NCBI RefSeq assembly: GCF_018130545.1
Contig: NZ_JAFCKF010000010.1
Location: 186,001 to 250,000, forward strand
DNA: 64,000 nucleotides
Direction: 5' to 3'
From: Bradyrhizobium tropiciagri
Lineage (GTDB): Bacteria > Pseudomonadota > Alphaproteobacteria > Rhizobiales > Xanthobacteraceae
Shown: piece by piece, positions 24,417 to 34,037 of the stretch
Position numbering within the stretch: position 1 is the first letter of the stretch
Layout of the letters: the number at the start of each line of letters is the position of its first letter
Notes under the pieces: generated by a model
Databases searched by the model: none
The model's input: only the letters and a program-made list of their open reading frames with translations
What the model was told of the DNA's origin: nothing
Position numbers and translations under genes: made by a program

Positions 24417-25634
24417 TCAAGGAAGGCCCATGAGATCGACGGCCGCAAGCGCATAGATCTTGGCGCAATCGAGTACGTCTTGCTCGTTGGCATAGTCGTC
24501 CACTCCAGACGACAATGTCGGCTGCGGACCGAAACAGGCGGCGGGAACGCCTTTGTCCCGCCAGTGGCGGGCATCGCTGCCCGGAAGCCGCACCACCAAA
24601 CGCGGTGTCTTTCCTCGCACCTTGCCAATCACGTGAATCAAGCTCTTCGCGTATGCACTATCGACCGCCTCCCAGTTCGCGTCCCACTCCTTCGGATACG
24701 AGAGGCAGATGCCCGGAAGGGTGTCGGCGATCTTCTGGAGGCGATCCTTGACCTGCGCAGCAGTGATTCCAGGCGGAAGCCGAAAATCGAATCGCGCAGT
24801 TGCGGATGTCGAGATCAGGCTGCGCACTTCACCGGCTTGGAGCACCCCCGCGTTGGCAGACAGGCGAAGCCCCAAGTTTCCCTCGCCGCCGCTAGCTCCA
24901 TCGAGCTCATGCGGCAAGGTCGCGAACACATCGTTGAGTGCATCAGCCTGGGCGATAAAGATGGCTAGCTTGCTGACGGCGCTTTCGCCGCGTAGCGCCC
25001 GGGAGGAATGCCCTCCCGGTGCCTTCACCTCGACATCCACCCAGAGGAGACCTTTCTCCGCGACAGCGAAGTCCATAAATCCGGGCCCCTCGGCGCTGAT
25101 CATGAAGTCCCCGACGAGATCCGGGCAAACGCTGAGCAGATGCTCGGTGCCGCGTCCGCCGAACATGACTTCGTCGCAGACGGCCGTAAAACTCAATGTT
25201 CCCGGAAGCCGCTCGCGATGCCGTGCAAGGACGGCGGTCGCAAGAGCCATCGCGGCCAGACCGCCCTTCAAATTGCCCATGCCAAGGCCGTAAAGACGCC
25301 CCTCCTTGCGCGTCAACTCCAGACGCGGAACGCTCCAAGCGGCCTCGTCGCCAGGCTGCATTGTGTCCATGTGGGCGTTGAACACCACATGCTTCCCTTT
25401 CGCCGCTCCACGCAGCGTCAGATGAACGTTCGAAGCGTCATCGTCGACGGTAATCCGTTCGCTCGCCAGGCCACGCGTGGCGAGAAAGGTCTGTAGTTCG
25501 TTCGCTACCTCCGTCGTCCGCCCCGGGGGATTCATGCTCGGCGCCGCCACCAACCGGCGACATAGATCGACAAGGACCTCGCGATCTTCGTCGATCTCAC
25601 GCGTTACAACTTCGCTTAGACTGGAGGGCATCAT
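24417..25634 (-). CDS. M20-family peptidase/deacylase homologue with altered metal ligands (405 aa)
   Basis: Aminoacylase/ArgE/YgeY-like fold. The first metal motif is intact (H88 and D90 in NAHMDTM) and the dimerisation-domain GGHSS is present. The bridging Asp of GRGxxDMKGG is Asn (N121 in GLGMGNLKGG), the Glu-Glu pair appears as DEV (154-156), and the last metal His (HAPNE in YgeY) is replaced in VDDYANE (Asp 379-380). These changes may alter or abolish dinuclear zinc catalysis. The start overlaps the ammonia-lyase stop by ATGA. E. coli has the same pairing of an M20 protein (YgeY) with diaminopropionate ammonia-lyase (YgeX). Likely removes an acyl group from a diaminopropionate derivative, if active. 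Confidence 0.85.
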   Translation of the reverse strand: MMPSSLSEVVTREIDEDREVLVDLCRRLVAAPSMNPPGRTTEVANELQTFLATRGLASERITVDDDASNVHLTLRGAAKGKHVVFNAHMDTMQPGDEAAWSVPRLELTRKEGRLYGLGMGNLKGGLAAMALATAVLARHRERLPGTLSFTAVCDEVMFGGRGTEHLLSVCPDLVGDFMISAEGPGFMDFAVAEKGLLWVDVEVKAPGGHSSRALRGESAVSKLAIFIAQADALNDVFATLPHELDGASGGEGNLGLRLSANAGVLQAGEVRSLISTSATARFDFRLPPGITAAQVKDRLQKIADTLPGICLSYPKEWDANWEAVDSAYAKSLIHVIGKVRGKTPRLVVRLPGSDARHWRDKGVPAACFGPQPTLSSGVDDYANEQDVLDCAKIYALAAVDLMGLP

Positions 25635-26890
25635 TGGAGTTCTTCCTCCTTGACCGTGTTCGACCAGTTGGCGACCACGTGCTCGGGCGCCTTCCCGACG
25701 ATCCGTTCGTAAACTGCCGGATCGGTCGCGCCTTCCGTTCCGATGACCAACACCACGCTGTCTTCGGTGAGCCTCACCGCCTGCCGCATGTCAGGGTCGC
25801 CTGCGGCCAAGAGCGCCGCAGCCAGGCCCGCGACGGCGGATTCACCGGCGACGATCGGATTGTCGCCGTACCTACCCTCGGCCAGTAGACGCATCGTTTC
25901 CGCCGCGGAGGCGTCGGTAATCGAAAAGAACCCGTCGGCGCCCGAGTCGAGAATCGACCAAGCCAGAAGGGAAACCTCGCCGCAGGCGAGACCGGCCATG
26001 ATCGTATCCAGCGAACCATGGTCAGCTGTCGGCCGCCCTTCTGCCGCGCTGAGGTAAAGGCACCGTGCCGTCTCAGGCTCGGCCACGTAGAACAAGGGAG
26101 CCTTCGCCCCGAAGCGCTCCCACAGATAAGAGCAGACGGACGCAGCCAGCCCGCCAACCCCGCCCTGCACGAAGACATGGGTCGGCAACACGGCGCGCGG
26201 CAGTTGTTCGATGGCCTCCTCCACCATGACCCCGTATCCCTGCATGACGTAGCGGGGAACGTCAGTGTATCCCTCGTAGGAGGTATCCGAGATCACTTGC
26301 CAGCCGTTTTTCGCGGCGACGTGTGCAGCCTCGCGAACGGCCTCGTCGTAGGTCCCGTCGACCACGCGGACTTCGGCGCCGCAGGCCGCAATGGCGTCAC
26401 GACGCCCTTGACTCACTGTTGCGTGCACGAAGATCACGCACTGACATCCGAAAGTGCGGGCGCCCCATGCAACGGACCGCCCATGATTTCCGTCCGTCGC
26501 GCAAGTCACCGTCATGCCGGCGGTCATTTCCTTCAGCAAGCCGGCCGCAAGCTGCTCGGTCGTTGGACGCTTACCGGTCCGCGCCTCAACTTCTCGCTGC
26601 AAGACCGACGCCACCGCGTAGGCGCCACCCAACGCTTTGAAGCTGCCGAGACCGAAACGAGCTCCCTCATCCTTATAGAGGACAGTGCGCACGCCCACGG
26701 CGCGGGCCAGCCCGTCCAGACGCCGCAGCGCGGTGGGACGATAGCCGGGCCACGTGGCAATCTCATTTCGCGCCAGTTCGAGGCCTGCGAGGCTGAGGAT
26801 ATCACCGCGTCCGTTCTCACCGTACGCCCCCCGGCGAACAGGCTTGCGGTTGAGTTGAAGGGAGAAGTGTTCGCTCAGAATTCTCGACAT
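25631..26890 (-). CDS. dpaL: Diaminopropionate ammonia-lyase (419 aa)
   Basis: PLP enzyme converting 2,3-diaminopropionate to pyruvate and ammonia. The PLP Lys is K85 in FGLGSFKALGGAYAV and the lyase-specific Asp is D133 in ATDGNHGRS, corresponding to the K and D described for E. coli YgeX; threonine dehydratases lack this Asp. ATG 26890 has GAGAG upstream; a TTG 12 bases earlier, overlapping the previous stop, is an alternative. The product 2-aminoacrylate explains the Rid proteins in the same operon. Confidence 0.9.
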   Translation of the reverse strand: MSRILSEHFSLQLNRKPVRRGAYGENGRGDILSLAGLELARNEIATWPGYRPTALRRLDGLARAVGVRTVLYKDEGARFGLGSFKALGGAYAVASVLQREVEARTGKRPTTEQLAAGLLKEMTAGMTVTCATDGNHGRSVAWGARTFGCQCVIFVHATVSQGRRDAIAACGAEVRVVDGTYDEAVREAAHVAAKNGWQVISDTSYEGYTDVPRYVMQGYGVMVEEAIEQLPRAVLPTHVFVQGGVGGLAASVCSYLWERFGAKAPLFYVAEPETARCLYLSAAEGRPTADHGSLDTIMAGLACGEVSLLAWSILDSGADGFFSITDASAAETMRLLAEGRYGDNPIVAGESAVAGLAAALLAAGDPDMRQAVRLTEDSVVLVIGTEGATDPAVYERIVGKAPEHVVANWSNTVKEEELQ

Positions 26891-26898
26891 TTGATCTC

Positions 26899-28485
26899 TC
26901 AATACCCTAGTGCGATACCATCACGACGGGGGTCCGCCCCGCCTCTTAGCAATCCACGTTGTCGATCGATCCAGATCGCCTGGGCAGTTCCGAGTGGATT
27001 GGGCGCCGGCGTCGGTCGGTGCCCGAGCGTGCGGAGCCTTTCCACGACGTTCGCTGGCACCGTCCTCTCAAAATCCAACACGTCTCCGCGAGCGAAGATG
27101 CGGGGCTGATCGATGGCGTCCTGCACGGACATCTGGTAGTCGAGCAGGTTCGACAGGACCTGCAACTGTCCGATTGGCTGGAAATGGCCCCCCGTCACAC
27201 CGAAAGACAGCACGCACTCGCCATCGCGAGTAAGCATGGCCGGAAGGATCGTATGCATCGGGCGTCTTCCGCCAACGAGCGTGTTCGGATGGTTCGGTTC
27301 AAGCGCGAAGCCGAAGCCACGATTGTGTAACAAGACACCGCATTCGGGTGCGACGATTCCGCTACCGAAATCGTCAAAGATGGAGTTGATGAACGAAACT
27401 GCTGTGCGATCCTTGTCGACTACGGATAGGAACACAGTGTCCTTGTGTTCCGGCATCGCGATAGGGGCGACGTCGACCAGCCGTGAATTCTGCGATATCC
27501 GGCTGGTCAGGATATCGGCACGTGCCGATGCCGTCATGCGCGCGACCGGTGAAGGTCCGGCGTCAGGGTCACCTACAAAGGCATCTCGCTCCGCATATCC
27601 AATGCGGGCGATTTCTGCCAGCAAGTGGTAGCGTTCGACCGATACGGCCGCGTAATTCGCGACATGATATCGATCAAGCAAGCTTGCCATGGCAAGCACC
27701 GCAACGCCCGAGCCGTTTGGCGGACATTCCCACAATTCGTAACCACGATAGGACGCTGATATCGGCGTTTCGTAACGGGGCCTGAAGGCTGCGAAATCAT
27801 CAAGCGTGTGAAAGCCGCCGAGCGCTTGAAGCGTCTTCACGATGCTCTCTGCGATCCATCCCTCATAAAACACATCCGCCCCTTTTGCGGCGACGTCTTT
27901 GAGGGCACGGGCAAGCGTCGGTTGAACGTGCAGATAGCCAGGCTCTGGTGCTCCGCCTCCGGAAAGAAAGACGGAGGCCGTTGCGGTTCGACGGGACAGC
28001 TTAGGCAATTGCCTGCCCCAGTCTCGCGACAGGCGCTCGGTGACCAGATAGCCATTTTCCGCCGCCCCGATCGCGGGTGCCAAGAGCCGCGCAAAATCAA
28101 ACGTTCCGTGGTCTTCCACGAGCCGAGCCCACGACCGCACGGCTCCCGGAACGGTAACCGTATGCGCGCTTTCGGGATCGAGCGCCGTAATGCCCGCCTC
28201 GGCGAGCCGGCCTACGCTGACTGCTGCTGGCGCCGCGCCGGATCCGTTGAGCGCAATCACCGGCTGTCCTTCGCGCTTCAGCAGAACAAAGCAATCACCG
28301 CCAACGCCAGTCTGCGTCGGCTCGATGACAGCCAGCATTGCGCCCGCCGCCACAGCTGCGTCGACGGCATTGCCGCCCTCGCGCAGCACGTCGATCGCCG
28401 CAAGAGTGGCGAGCGGATGCGTGGTGGCAGCCATTCCGTTGACGCCCAACGCTTCGGAACGTCCGGGCAACTCGAAGTTTCTCAT
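26899..28485 (-). CDS. Gamma-glutamyltransferase family protein, cytoplasmic type (528 aa)
   Basis: Ntn-hydrolase expected to self-cleave at a Thr and then hydrolyse or transfer gamma-glutamyl amides. The nucleophile is probably T350 in HKDTVFLSVVD. PPNGSGVAVLAMASLL and GGNAVDAAVAAGAMLAVIEPTQTGVGGDCF are family segments. There is no signal peptide, unlike classical periplasmic GGT, so it probably acts inside the cell. The substrate could be a gamma-glutamyl conjugate of a diamino acid, by context. The gene ends 8 bp before dpaL and begins 26 bp after the YcsI-like gene. Confidence 0.87.
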   Translation of the reverse strand: MRNFELPGRSEALGVNGMAATTHPLATLAAIDVLREGGNAVDAAVAAGAMLAVIEPTQTGVGGDCFVLLKREGQPVIALNGSGAAPAAVSVGRLAEAGITALDPESAHTVTVPGAVRSWARLVEDHGTFDFARLLAPAIGAAENGYLVTERLSRDWGRQLPKLSRRTATASVFLSGGGAPEPGYLHVQPTLARALKDVAAKGADVFYEGWIAESIVKTLQALGGFHTLDDFAAFRPRYETPISASYRGYELWECPPNGSGVAVLAMASLLDRYHVANYAAVSVERYHLLAEIARIGYAERDAFVGDPDAGPSPVARMTASARADILTSRISQNSRLVDVAPIAMPEHKDTVFLSVVDKDRTAVSFINSIFDDFGSGIVAPECGVLLHNRGFGFALEPNHPNTLVGGRRPMHTILPAMLTRDGECVLSFGVTGGHFQPIGQLQVLSNLLDYQMSVQDAIDQPRIFARGDVLDFERTVPANVVERLRTLGHRPTPAPNPLGTAQAIWIDRQRGLLRGGADPRRDGIALGY

Positions 28486-28511
28486 AGTTCATTCACTCGA
28501 CTTTGGACTTT

Positions 28512-29315
28512 CTAAAATGAAGCAAGGCTCGCATTCCTCAGATCTGTAACGAGCATGGACGACGGAGCGTGGGTAATACACAGGGGCGGTTTTGCGTTGG
28601 CCACCGCGAGCTGCGGGGTCAGCCCGCATGCCCAAAACAACGGAACCTCGTTTGCGAGCACCTCTCCCGAACCGACCCCGCGATACCTCTTCGACAGGTC
28701 CACGCCGATCAGTCCTGGGTCTCCGATGTGAACCGGCGCACCATGAACGTTTGGAAAGCGAGATGTGATCTGGATGGCGCGAATAGCGTCTCTGGCTGCA
28801 AACGGACGCATCGTGACCACGAGCTTGGCCCGGAAATCGCCGGCAGGCTTCGTATCGAGCGTGGTCTCATAGACGCCGGCCACGTCTCCGCGATCAAGAT
28901 ACCTGAGCGGAACTCCTGCGTCGGCCAAAGCGTACTCGAACGAAAAGGAGCAGCCCAACGCGAAAGACACCAAATCATCGCGCCAGAGGTGCGATATGTC
29001 GGCTACCTCCTCCACGAATTCGCCGTCGCGGAAGACATGATACCGCGGCACATCTGTGCGGATGTCGATGTCCGTTCCCAGACTGGGAAGATAGGGATCA
29101 CCTACGTCCGATCGAGCGAGCAAGGGGCACGGTTGTGGATTTCGCTGGCAATACAGAAGGAAATCCTCTGCATGGCTTCGAGGAAGAATGCAGATGTTCG
29201 CCTGCACGCGCTCTCTCGCAAAGCCGGCTGTATAGCCGGCATAGCCGCCGATGCGAACTGCCCTCCGGATCGAGGCCGCGTTGCTGATGTCGAAGTCAGG
29301 GAGCCGGCCGTTCAT
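28512..29315 (-). CDS. YcsI/DUF1445-family putative hydro-lyase (267 aa)
   Basis: Belongs to the UPF0317/DUF1445 family, whose fold is shared with the N-terminal part of mammalian D-glutamate cyclase. Visible segments: GYTAGFARERVQANICILPR, SFALGCSFSFEYALADAGVPLRYLD and GAPVHIGDPGLIGVDLSKRYRG. Presence beside an ammonia-lyase and a GGT suggests cyclisation or dehydration of an amino-acid intermediate. The start overlaps the MFS stop by 4 bp. Function is not established for close relatives. Confidence 0.8.
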   Translation of the reverse strand: MNGRLPDFDISNAASIRRAVRIGGYAGYTAGFARERVQANICILPRSHAEDFLLYCQRNPQPCPLLARSDVGDPYLPSLGTDIDIRTDVPRYHVFRDGEFVEEVADISHLWRDDLVSFALGCSFSFEYALADAGVPLRYLDRGDVAGVYETTLDTKPAGDFRAKLVVTMRPFAARDAIRAIQITSRFPNVHGAPVHIGDPGLIGVDLSKRYRGVGSGEVLANEVPLFWACGLTPQLAVANAKPPLCITHAPSSMLVTDLRNASLASF

Positions 29316-30697
29316 GAGACCGCCTTGTCCGCCGTAGCCTCGACGGACCCGTATTCCAGCGAAGCGCGATGCGTGGCTTCAGTCGCGAGTTCAAGCGAAC
29401 GTCCGGCCGTTTCACGTCCGAGCAATCCCATGATGACCGCCTGCACGAAAAACAGCCCGCCAATAGCAGACAGTACTGCGGCCACGCCCCAAGTATTGAA
29501 AAGATAGACCACGCCAAAGGGAACAACGGCCGTTGTAAGCCTTGCAATGCCAACGCAGACCGCATTGCAACGCATGCGCACCGATGTTGGAAACAGTTCA
29601 GGCAGATAAACTGCCTGGATCGTTGCGAAGAGGAAGTACATCAGCGCAAAGGTGGCGAAACCAAAGCAAACCGCAACGAGTTGCGAACTGGCCTGACCGA
29701 ACAATACGGTCATGACAGCCGCCCCGAGTGATCCTCCTATGATGGCCACGCGTCGGCCCAGGCGATCCACCCAAAGCCTGGCAAAAAACGCTCCAGTCGG
29801 CGCACCAAGCGACATGAGTGCGGACTGGCCAAGGCTCTGGTTGATCGGAATGCCTTGCTTGAGAAGAAAGGTCGGAATCCACGAAACGAGGCCGTAAAGA
29901 GCCGCAAACATGATGACCTGCATCATCGTTCCCAGCACAAGTGGCCGAACCAAAGCCTGCTGCCAAATGGTTTCGGGTGCAACAAGTGGCCGAAGCTCCG
30001 GAGCTTGCAGTTCGCCATGCTCGGCGCGCACCTCGCTCTCGATTCTCGAAACGACCTGGTCCGCCTCGGCGATGCGCCCCTTTACCTCAAGCCAGCGCGG
30101 TGACTCGGGAAGGGCCTTACGCAGCCAGAGAATGATCAGCGCCCCGATCCCTGGGATCACGAACATGATGCGCCATCCGAATACTGGAATGAGCGCCCAA
30201 CTCAGCAGGGTCGAGACGAGCAGCCCCATGCTGGAAATCATCGAGAGCGTGGAAACCCAACGTCCTCGTTGTTGAGGTGGAACGAACTCCGCTAGCGTCC
30301 CGTAGCCGAGAACAATTTCCGCTCCGAGCCCTACGCCGCAAAGGAAGCGCAGGAAAATCACCCATTCTATGTTCGGCGCGACAGCACCGGCGAGCGATGC
30401 CAGGCCGAAGATCGCCAGATTCCACTGGAATGTCACCCGCCTGCCGAGCAGGTCGGCAACTACGCCCGCGCAGCCCGTCCCCAGGAACATGCCGAGGAAC
30501 GTCGCGGAGACGAAATACGCGTTCTGATCGAGATTGGAAAAGCCGCTGGAGAGAAACACGCCCAGGACCGCGCCGGCGATGTAGATGTCGAGATTGTCGA
30601 AGAACATGCCGCCGCCAACAAGGGCAACGATGCGCTTGTGAACCTTCGAGATTTGAAGACGATCGAGCCGCGCCGAAACCGAATTTGCCTGTTGCAT
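29312..30697 (-). CDS. Major facilitator superfamily transporter (461 aa)
   Basis: Twelve-helix inner-membrane transporter. The loop 2-3 motif is seen as GVVADLLGRRVTFQWNL, the second as WVDRLGRRVAIIGG, and LCGVGLGAEIVLGYGTLAEFVPPQQRGRWVS resembles the sugar-porter/AAHS group. It lies between the first RidA and the YcsI-like gene, so it presumably imports the operon's substrate, an amino acid derivative by inference. Confidence 0.88.
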   Translation of the reverse strand: MQQANSVSARLDRLQISKVHKRIVALVGGGMFFDNLDIYIAGAVLGVFLSSGFSNLDQNAYFVSATFLGMFLGTGCAGVVADLLGRRVTFQWNLAIFGLASLAGAVAPNIEWVIFLRFLCGVGLGAEIVLGYGTLAEFVPPQQRGRWVSTLSMISSMGLLVSTLLSWALIPVFGWRIMFVIPGIGALIILWLRKALPESPRWLEVKGRIAEADQVVSRIESEVRAEHGELQAPELRPLVAPETIWQQALVRPLVLGTMMQVIMFAALYGLVSWIPTFLLKQGIPINQSLGQSALMSLGAPTGAFFARLWVDRLGRRVAIIGGSLGAAVMTVLFGQASSQLVAVCFGFATFALMYFLFATIQAVYLPELFPTSVRMRCNAVCVGIARLTTAVVPFGVVYLFNTWGVAAVLSAIGGLFFVQAVIMGLLGRETAGRSLELATEATHRASLEYGSVEATADKAVS

Positions 30698-30737
30698 TTT
30701 GTCCCTCTCCTGATTTTTTCTTTGCTCTGGTCGTCGC

Positions 30738-31130
30738 CTATCGCTTCGCGACGCAGTCGATCTCGATCAAGGCATCCCTGACCAGATCGGTGACGCCGAC
30801 ACAGGTCCTCGTTGGCCTCTGATCCGGTTGAAAAAACCGGGCGTAGACCTTGTTCATCTCGTCGTAATCGCGTTTGAAGTTCGTGAGGAACGCCCGCACG
30901 CTGACGATACGATCCATGCCCAGGCCGAGGCTGGCGAGTACCCGCTCCATGTTCTTGAGCGTCCGCTCGGTCTGCGCCGCGATACCCTCAGGAAGTTGCA
31001 AGCCGGGGTCGTCGAGATCTCTTGCGAACTGGCCCGTCAGAAATACAAAACCGTCGACTTCGACGGCGTGACTGCTGGGCGACATGGACGGAGGCAACCC
31101 CGGCACCATGTGACGCGCGATCGTGCTCAT
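30738..31130 (-). CDS. RidA/YjgF family protein, second copy (130 aa)
   Basis: Rid-family imine deaminase, first gene of the operon. The signature Arg is in QRPTRTCVGVTDLV (R108) and Glu in LIEIDCVAK (E123). ATG 31130 is preceded by GGAGGTGAGG, a very strong ribosome site, so the longer open frame upstream is rejected. Sequence differs enough from the protein at 23996 to suggest a distinct imine substrate. Confidence 0.88.
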   Translation of the reverse strand: MSTIARHMVPGLPPSMSPSSHAVEVDGFVFLTGQFARDLDDPGLQLPEGIAAQTERTLKNMERVLASLGLGMDRIVSVRAFLTNFKRDYDEMNKVYARFFQPDQRPTRTCVGVTDLVRDALIEIDCVAKR

Positions 31131-31339
31131 CCTCACCTCCTCAGGCGTCTCTCGGCACTTAAGCCGATCGATATTTCGGGGCAGCAACGGCCTCAGATCG
31201 TCCCCAAAGACGTGAATGTCGCCTTCTCCGGCAACCCAAGCTTCAGGCCTCTAGCCCTTCAAGGTTCGCAGGAATCCGGGGGCCGCGGCGGCTAACCATT
31301 GGCGAGGCGAACGCAAACCAGCCAAGCCAGCCACGACAA

Positions 31340-31373
31340 ACAGTATTGTGGTCTGTCGAGAAAAGGCCTCCAA
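31340..31373 (+). repeat. 34-bp direct repeat, distal copy
   Basis: Begins ACAGTATTGTG and ends GGCCTCCAA. Matches 31523-31556 at 28 of 34 positions with no gaps. Candidate binding element for the divergent Lrp/AsnC regulator. Confidence 0.6.
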
Positions 31374-31522
31374 GTACGGTCGATTTGCGCGATTTTGTTG
31401 CGTCCGCGCTTCGAAGATGAGCGATTCACTCGGCGGCCCGGATTTTCAAGTTCGTTCGTGCACCGCGCGCCACCGGAAAGATCTCATTGGGCTGGTGGCT
31501 GTCGGCCGGTCCTGGAGATGAG

Positions 31523-31556
31523 ACGGTATTGTGCTTTGTCGGGAAACGGCCTCTAA
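31523..31556 (+). repeat. 34-bp direct repeat, proximal copy
   Basis: Begins ACGGTATTGTG and ends GGCCTCTAA, 33 bp upstream of the Lrp start. Copy-to-copy period is 183 bp, compatible with looping or wrapping by an Lrp octamer. Confidence 0.6.
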
Positions 31557-31589
31557 CTGGGGACATTTTCCCTAGTACTGCTAAGTCCG

Positions 31590-32102
31590 ATGTCACAGAC
31601 CCAAGAACTTCGCTTGAACGATCTCGACGCCCAGGATCTGGCTATCCTGGAGATTCTGCAGCGAAACAGCGCAACGCCCCAGCGCACGATCGGAGAGATG
31701 GTGAATCTATCCGCGGCTGCAGTCCAGCGGCGGATCAGCCGCATGGAAAAGCACGGTGTCATCCAAGGCAACGTCGCCATCCTCAATCCCGCCTCCGTTG
31801 GCCAGCCAATTACGGTTCTGGTGGAAGTGCAGATCGTGAACGAGCGGCTGGACTTGCTGGACGCGATGAAAGCGAGCTTCGCCTCGGCGCCCGAAGTACA
31901 GCAGTGCTACTACGTGACGGGAGAGACGGATTTTGTACTCGTGGTCACGGTGGGCTCCATGCAGGAGTACGAGGAGTTGACCAAGCGCCTATTCTTCGAA
32001 AATCACAACATCAAGCACTTCAAGAGTTTGGTCGTGATGGACCGAGTGAAGGCGTCGATGGGCCTGACATTGCCATCGGATCCCGGAGAGTATCGCCGTT
32101 GA
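31590..32102 (+). CDS. Lrp/AsnC family transcriptional regulator (170 aa)
   Basis: Winged-helix HTH at the N-terminus (LNDLDAQDLAILEILQRNSATPQRTIGEMVNLSAAAVQRRISRMEKHGVI in two parts, residues 9-58) and a C-terminal RAM ligand-sensing domain (ITVLVEVQIVNE...VQQCYYVTGETDFVLVVTV). Divergent from the ridA-MFS-ycsI-ggt-dpaL-M20-ridA operon and probably its substrate-responsive regulator, sensing the amino acid that the operon degrades. The direct repeat upstream suggests autoregulation. Confidence 0.9.
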   Translation: MSQTQELRLNDLDAQDLAILEILQRNSATPQRTIGEMVNLSAAAVQRRISRMEKHGVIQGNVAILNPASVGQPITVLVEVQIVNERLDLLDAMKASFASAPEVQQCYYVTGETDFVLVVTVGSMQEYEELTKRLFFENHNIKHFKSLVVMDRVKASMGLTLPSDPGEYRR

Positions 32103-32303
32103 TGTGCCACTCTTCCGCGGTTCTCACTTCGTCGCGGCCGCCGAATGCAAGATCAAGCCGGATGCCATTCGCGAAAGAGCGCTCATCGATGAAGCGGTAC
32201 TGCGTTTTGTACTGCATGCTTGTCAACGAGCAGACTTAACGGCGGGGGAACGTTTCCCCACACCACCCAATTCTACGATAGCCATCTGTGCCTTGCCTAA
32301 GGC

Positions 32304-33191
32304 TCAGGCAGCGGCGACCTCGTGGCCCGCCATGACTTCCAGTGCTCGCAGTATGGCGGAATGGTCCCAGGCCTTACCGCCAAGGGCGGTGCAGGCGTTG
32401 AATAGCTGCTGGGCTGCGGCGGTGCCCGGCAGCGACAGCCCAAGCGCCCGCGCGCCGTCCAGCGCGAGGTTGAGATCTTTCTGATGCAGCTCGATGCGGA
32501 AGCCCGGATCGAAATTGCGCTTCAGCATGCGATCGCCGTGCACTTCAAGGATCCGGGACGACGCAAAGCCTCCCATCAACGCCTGACGCACCAGCGCAGG
32601 ATTAGCACCTGCCTTGGACGCGAACAGCAGGGCCTCGCTCACCGCCTCGATGGTCAGCGCCACGATGATCTGGTTGGCAACCTTGGTGGTCTGACCATCG
32701 CCATTGCCGCCGACATGCGTGACATTCTTCCCCATCGTTTCAAACAGCGGCTTCATCGCGTTGAACGCCCGCTCCCGCCCGCCAACCATGATGGTCAGGC
32801 TCGCCGCCTTGGCGCCAACCTCGCCGCCTGAGACCGGCGCGTCGAGATAATCGGCGCCGAGCGCATCGATCTTCCGTGCGAACTCCTTCGTGGCCAGCGG
32901 CGAGATCGAGCTCATGTCCGCCACGATCATGCCCTTGGAGATGCCCTCCGCAACGCCGCCCTTGCCGAACAGCACGGCTTCCACATGCGGCGTATCGGGC
33001 ACCATGATGATCACTGCGTCCGCTTCCTGCGCCACCTGCCTGGCGGACTCGCAAGAAATGCCGCCGGCCGCAATCAGTTCCGCCGGAAGCGCCGCGACGT
33101 CGTGCAGGAACAGACGATAGCCCGCAGCCAGGAGGTGGCTCGCCATCGGACGCCCCATGGTGCCGAGCCCGATGAATCCAATGTCCTTCAT
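32304..33191 (-). CDS. glxR: 2-hydroxy-3-oxopropionate (tartronate semialdehyde) reductase (295 aa)
   Basis: Beta-hydroxyacid dehydrogenase. Rossmann GFIGLGTMGRPMASHLLAAGY, substrate segment DAPVSGGEVGAKAASLTIMVGG, and the catalytic Lys in GDGQTTKVANQIIVA. It reduces tartronate semialdehyde to D-glycerate with NAD(P)H. Last gene of the gcl-hyi-glxR operon, 24 bp after hyi; the trio is the classical glyoxylate-to-glycerate route. Confidence 0.93.
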   Translation of the reverse strand: MKDIGFIGLGTMGRPMASHLLAAGYRLFLHDVAALPAELIAAGGISCESARQVAQEADAVIIMVPDTPHVEAVLFGKGGVAEGISKGMIVADMSSISPLATKEFARKIDALGADYLDAPVSGGEVGAKAASLTIMVGGRERAFNAMKPLFETMGKNVTHVGGNGDGQTTKVANQIIVALTIEAVSEALLFASKAGANPALVRQALMGGFASSRILEVHGDRMLKRNFDPGFRIELHQKDLNLALDGARALGLSLPGTAAAQQLFNACTALGGKAWDHSAILRALEVMAGHEVAAA

Positions 33192-33215
33192 GTGGTGATG
33201 CTCCTGTCAGCCTGA

Positions 33216-34001
<786 letters not shown>

Positions 34002-34037
34002 GGGTCGTATCTCCGCTTTGAGCGCTGAATGATGTGG

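Larger units (their letters stand above)
31131..31589. promoter_or_regulatory. Divergent promoter region of the amino-acid operon and its Lrp regulator
   Basis: 459 bp with no gene. It carries a 34-bp imperfect direct repeat (annotated separately) and presumably both promoters. Confidence 0.55.

Noticed and set aside
31340-31556. CRISPR array
   Set aside because: Only two imperfect copies with a 149-bp gap and no cas genes.
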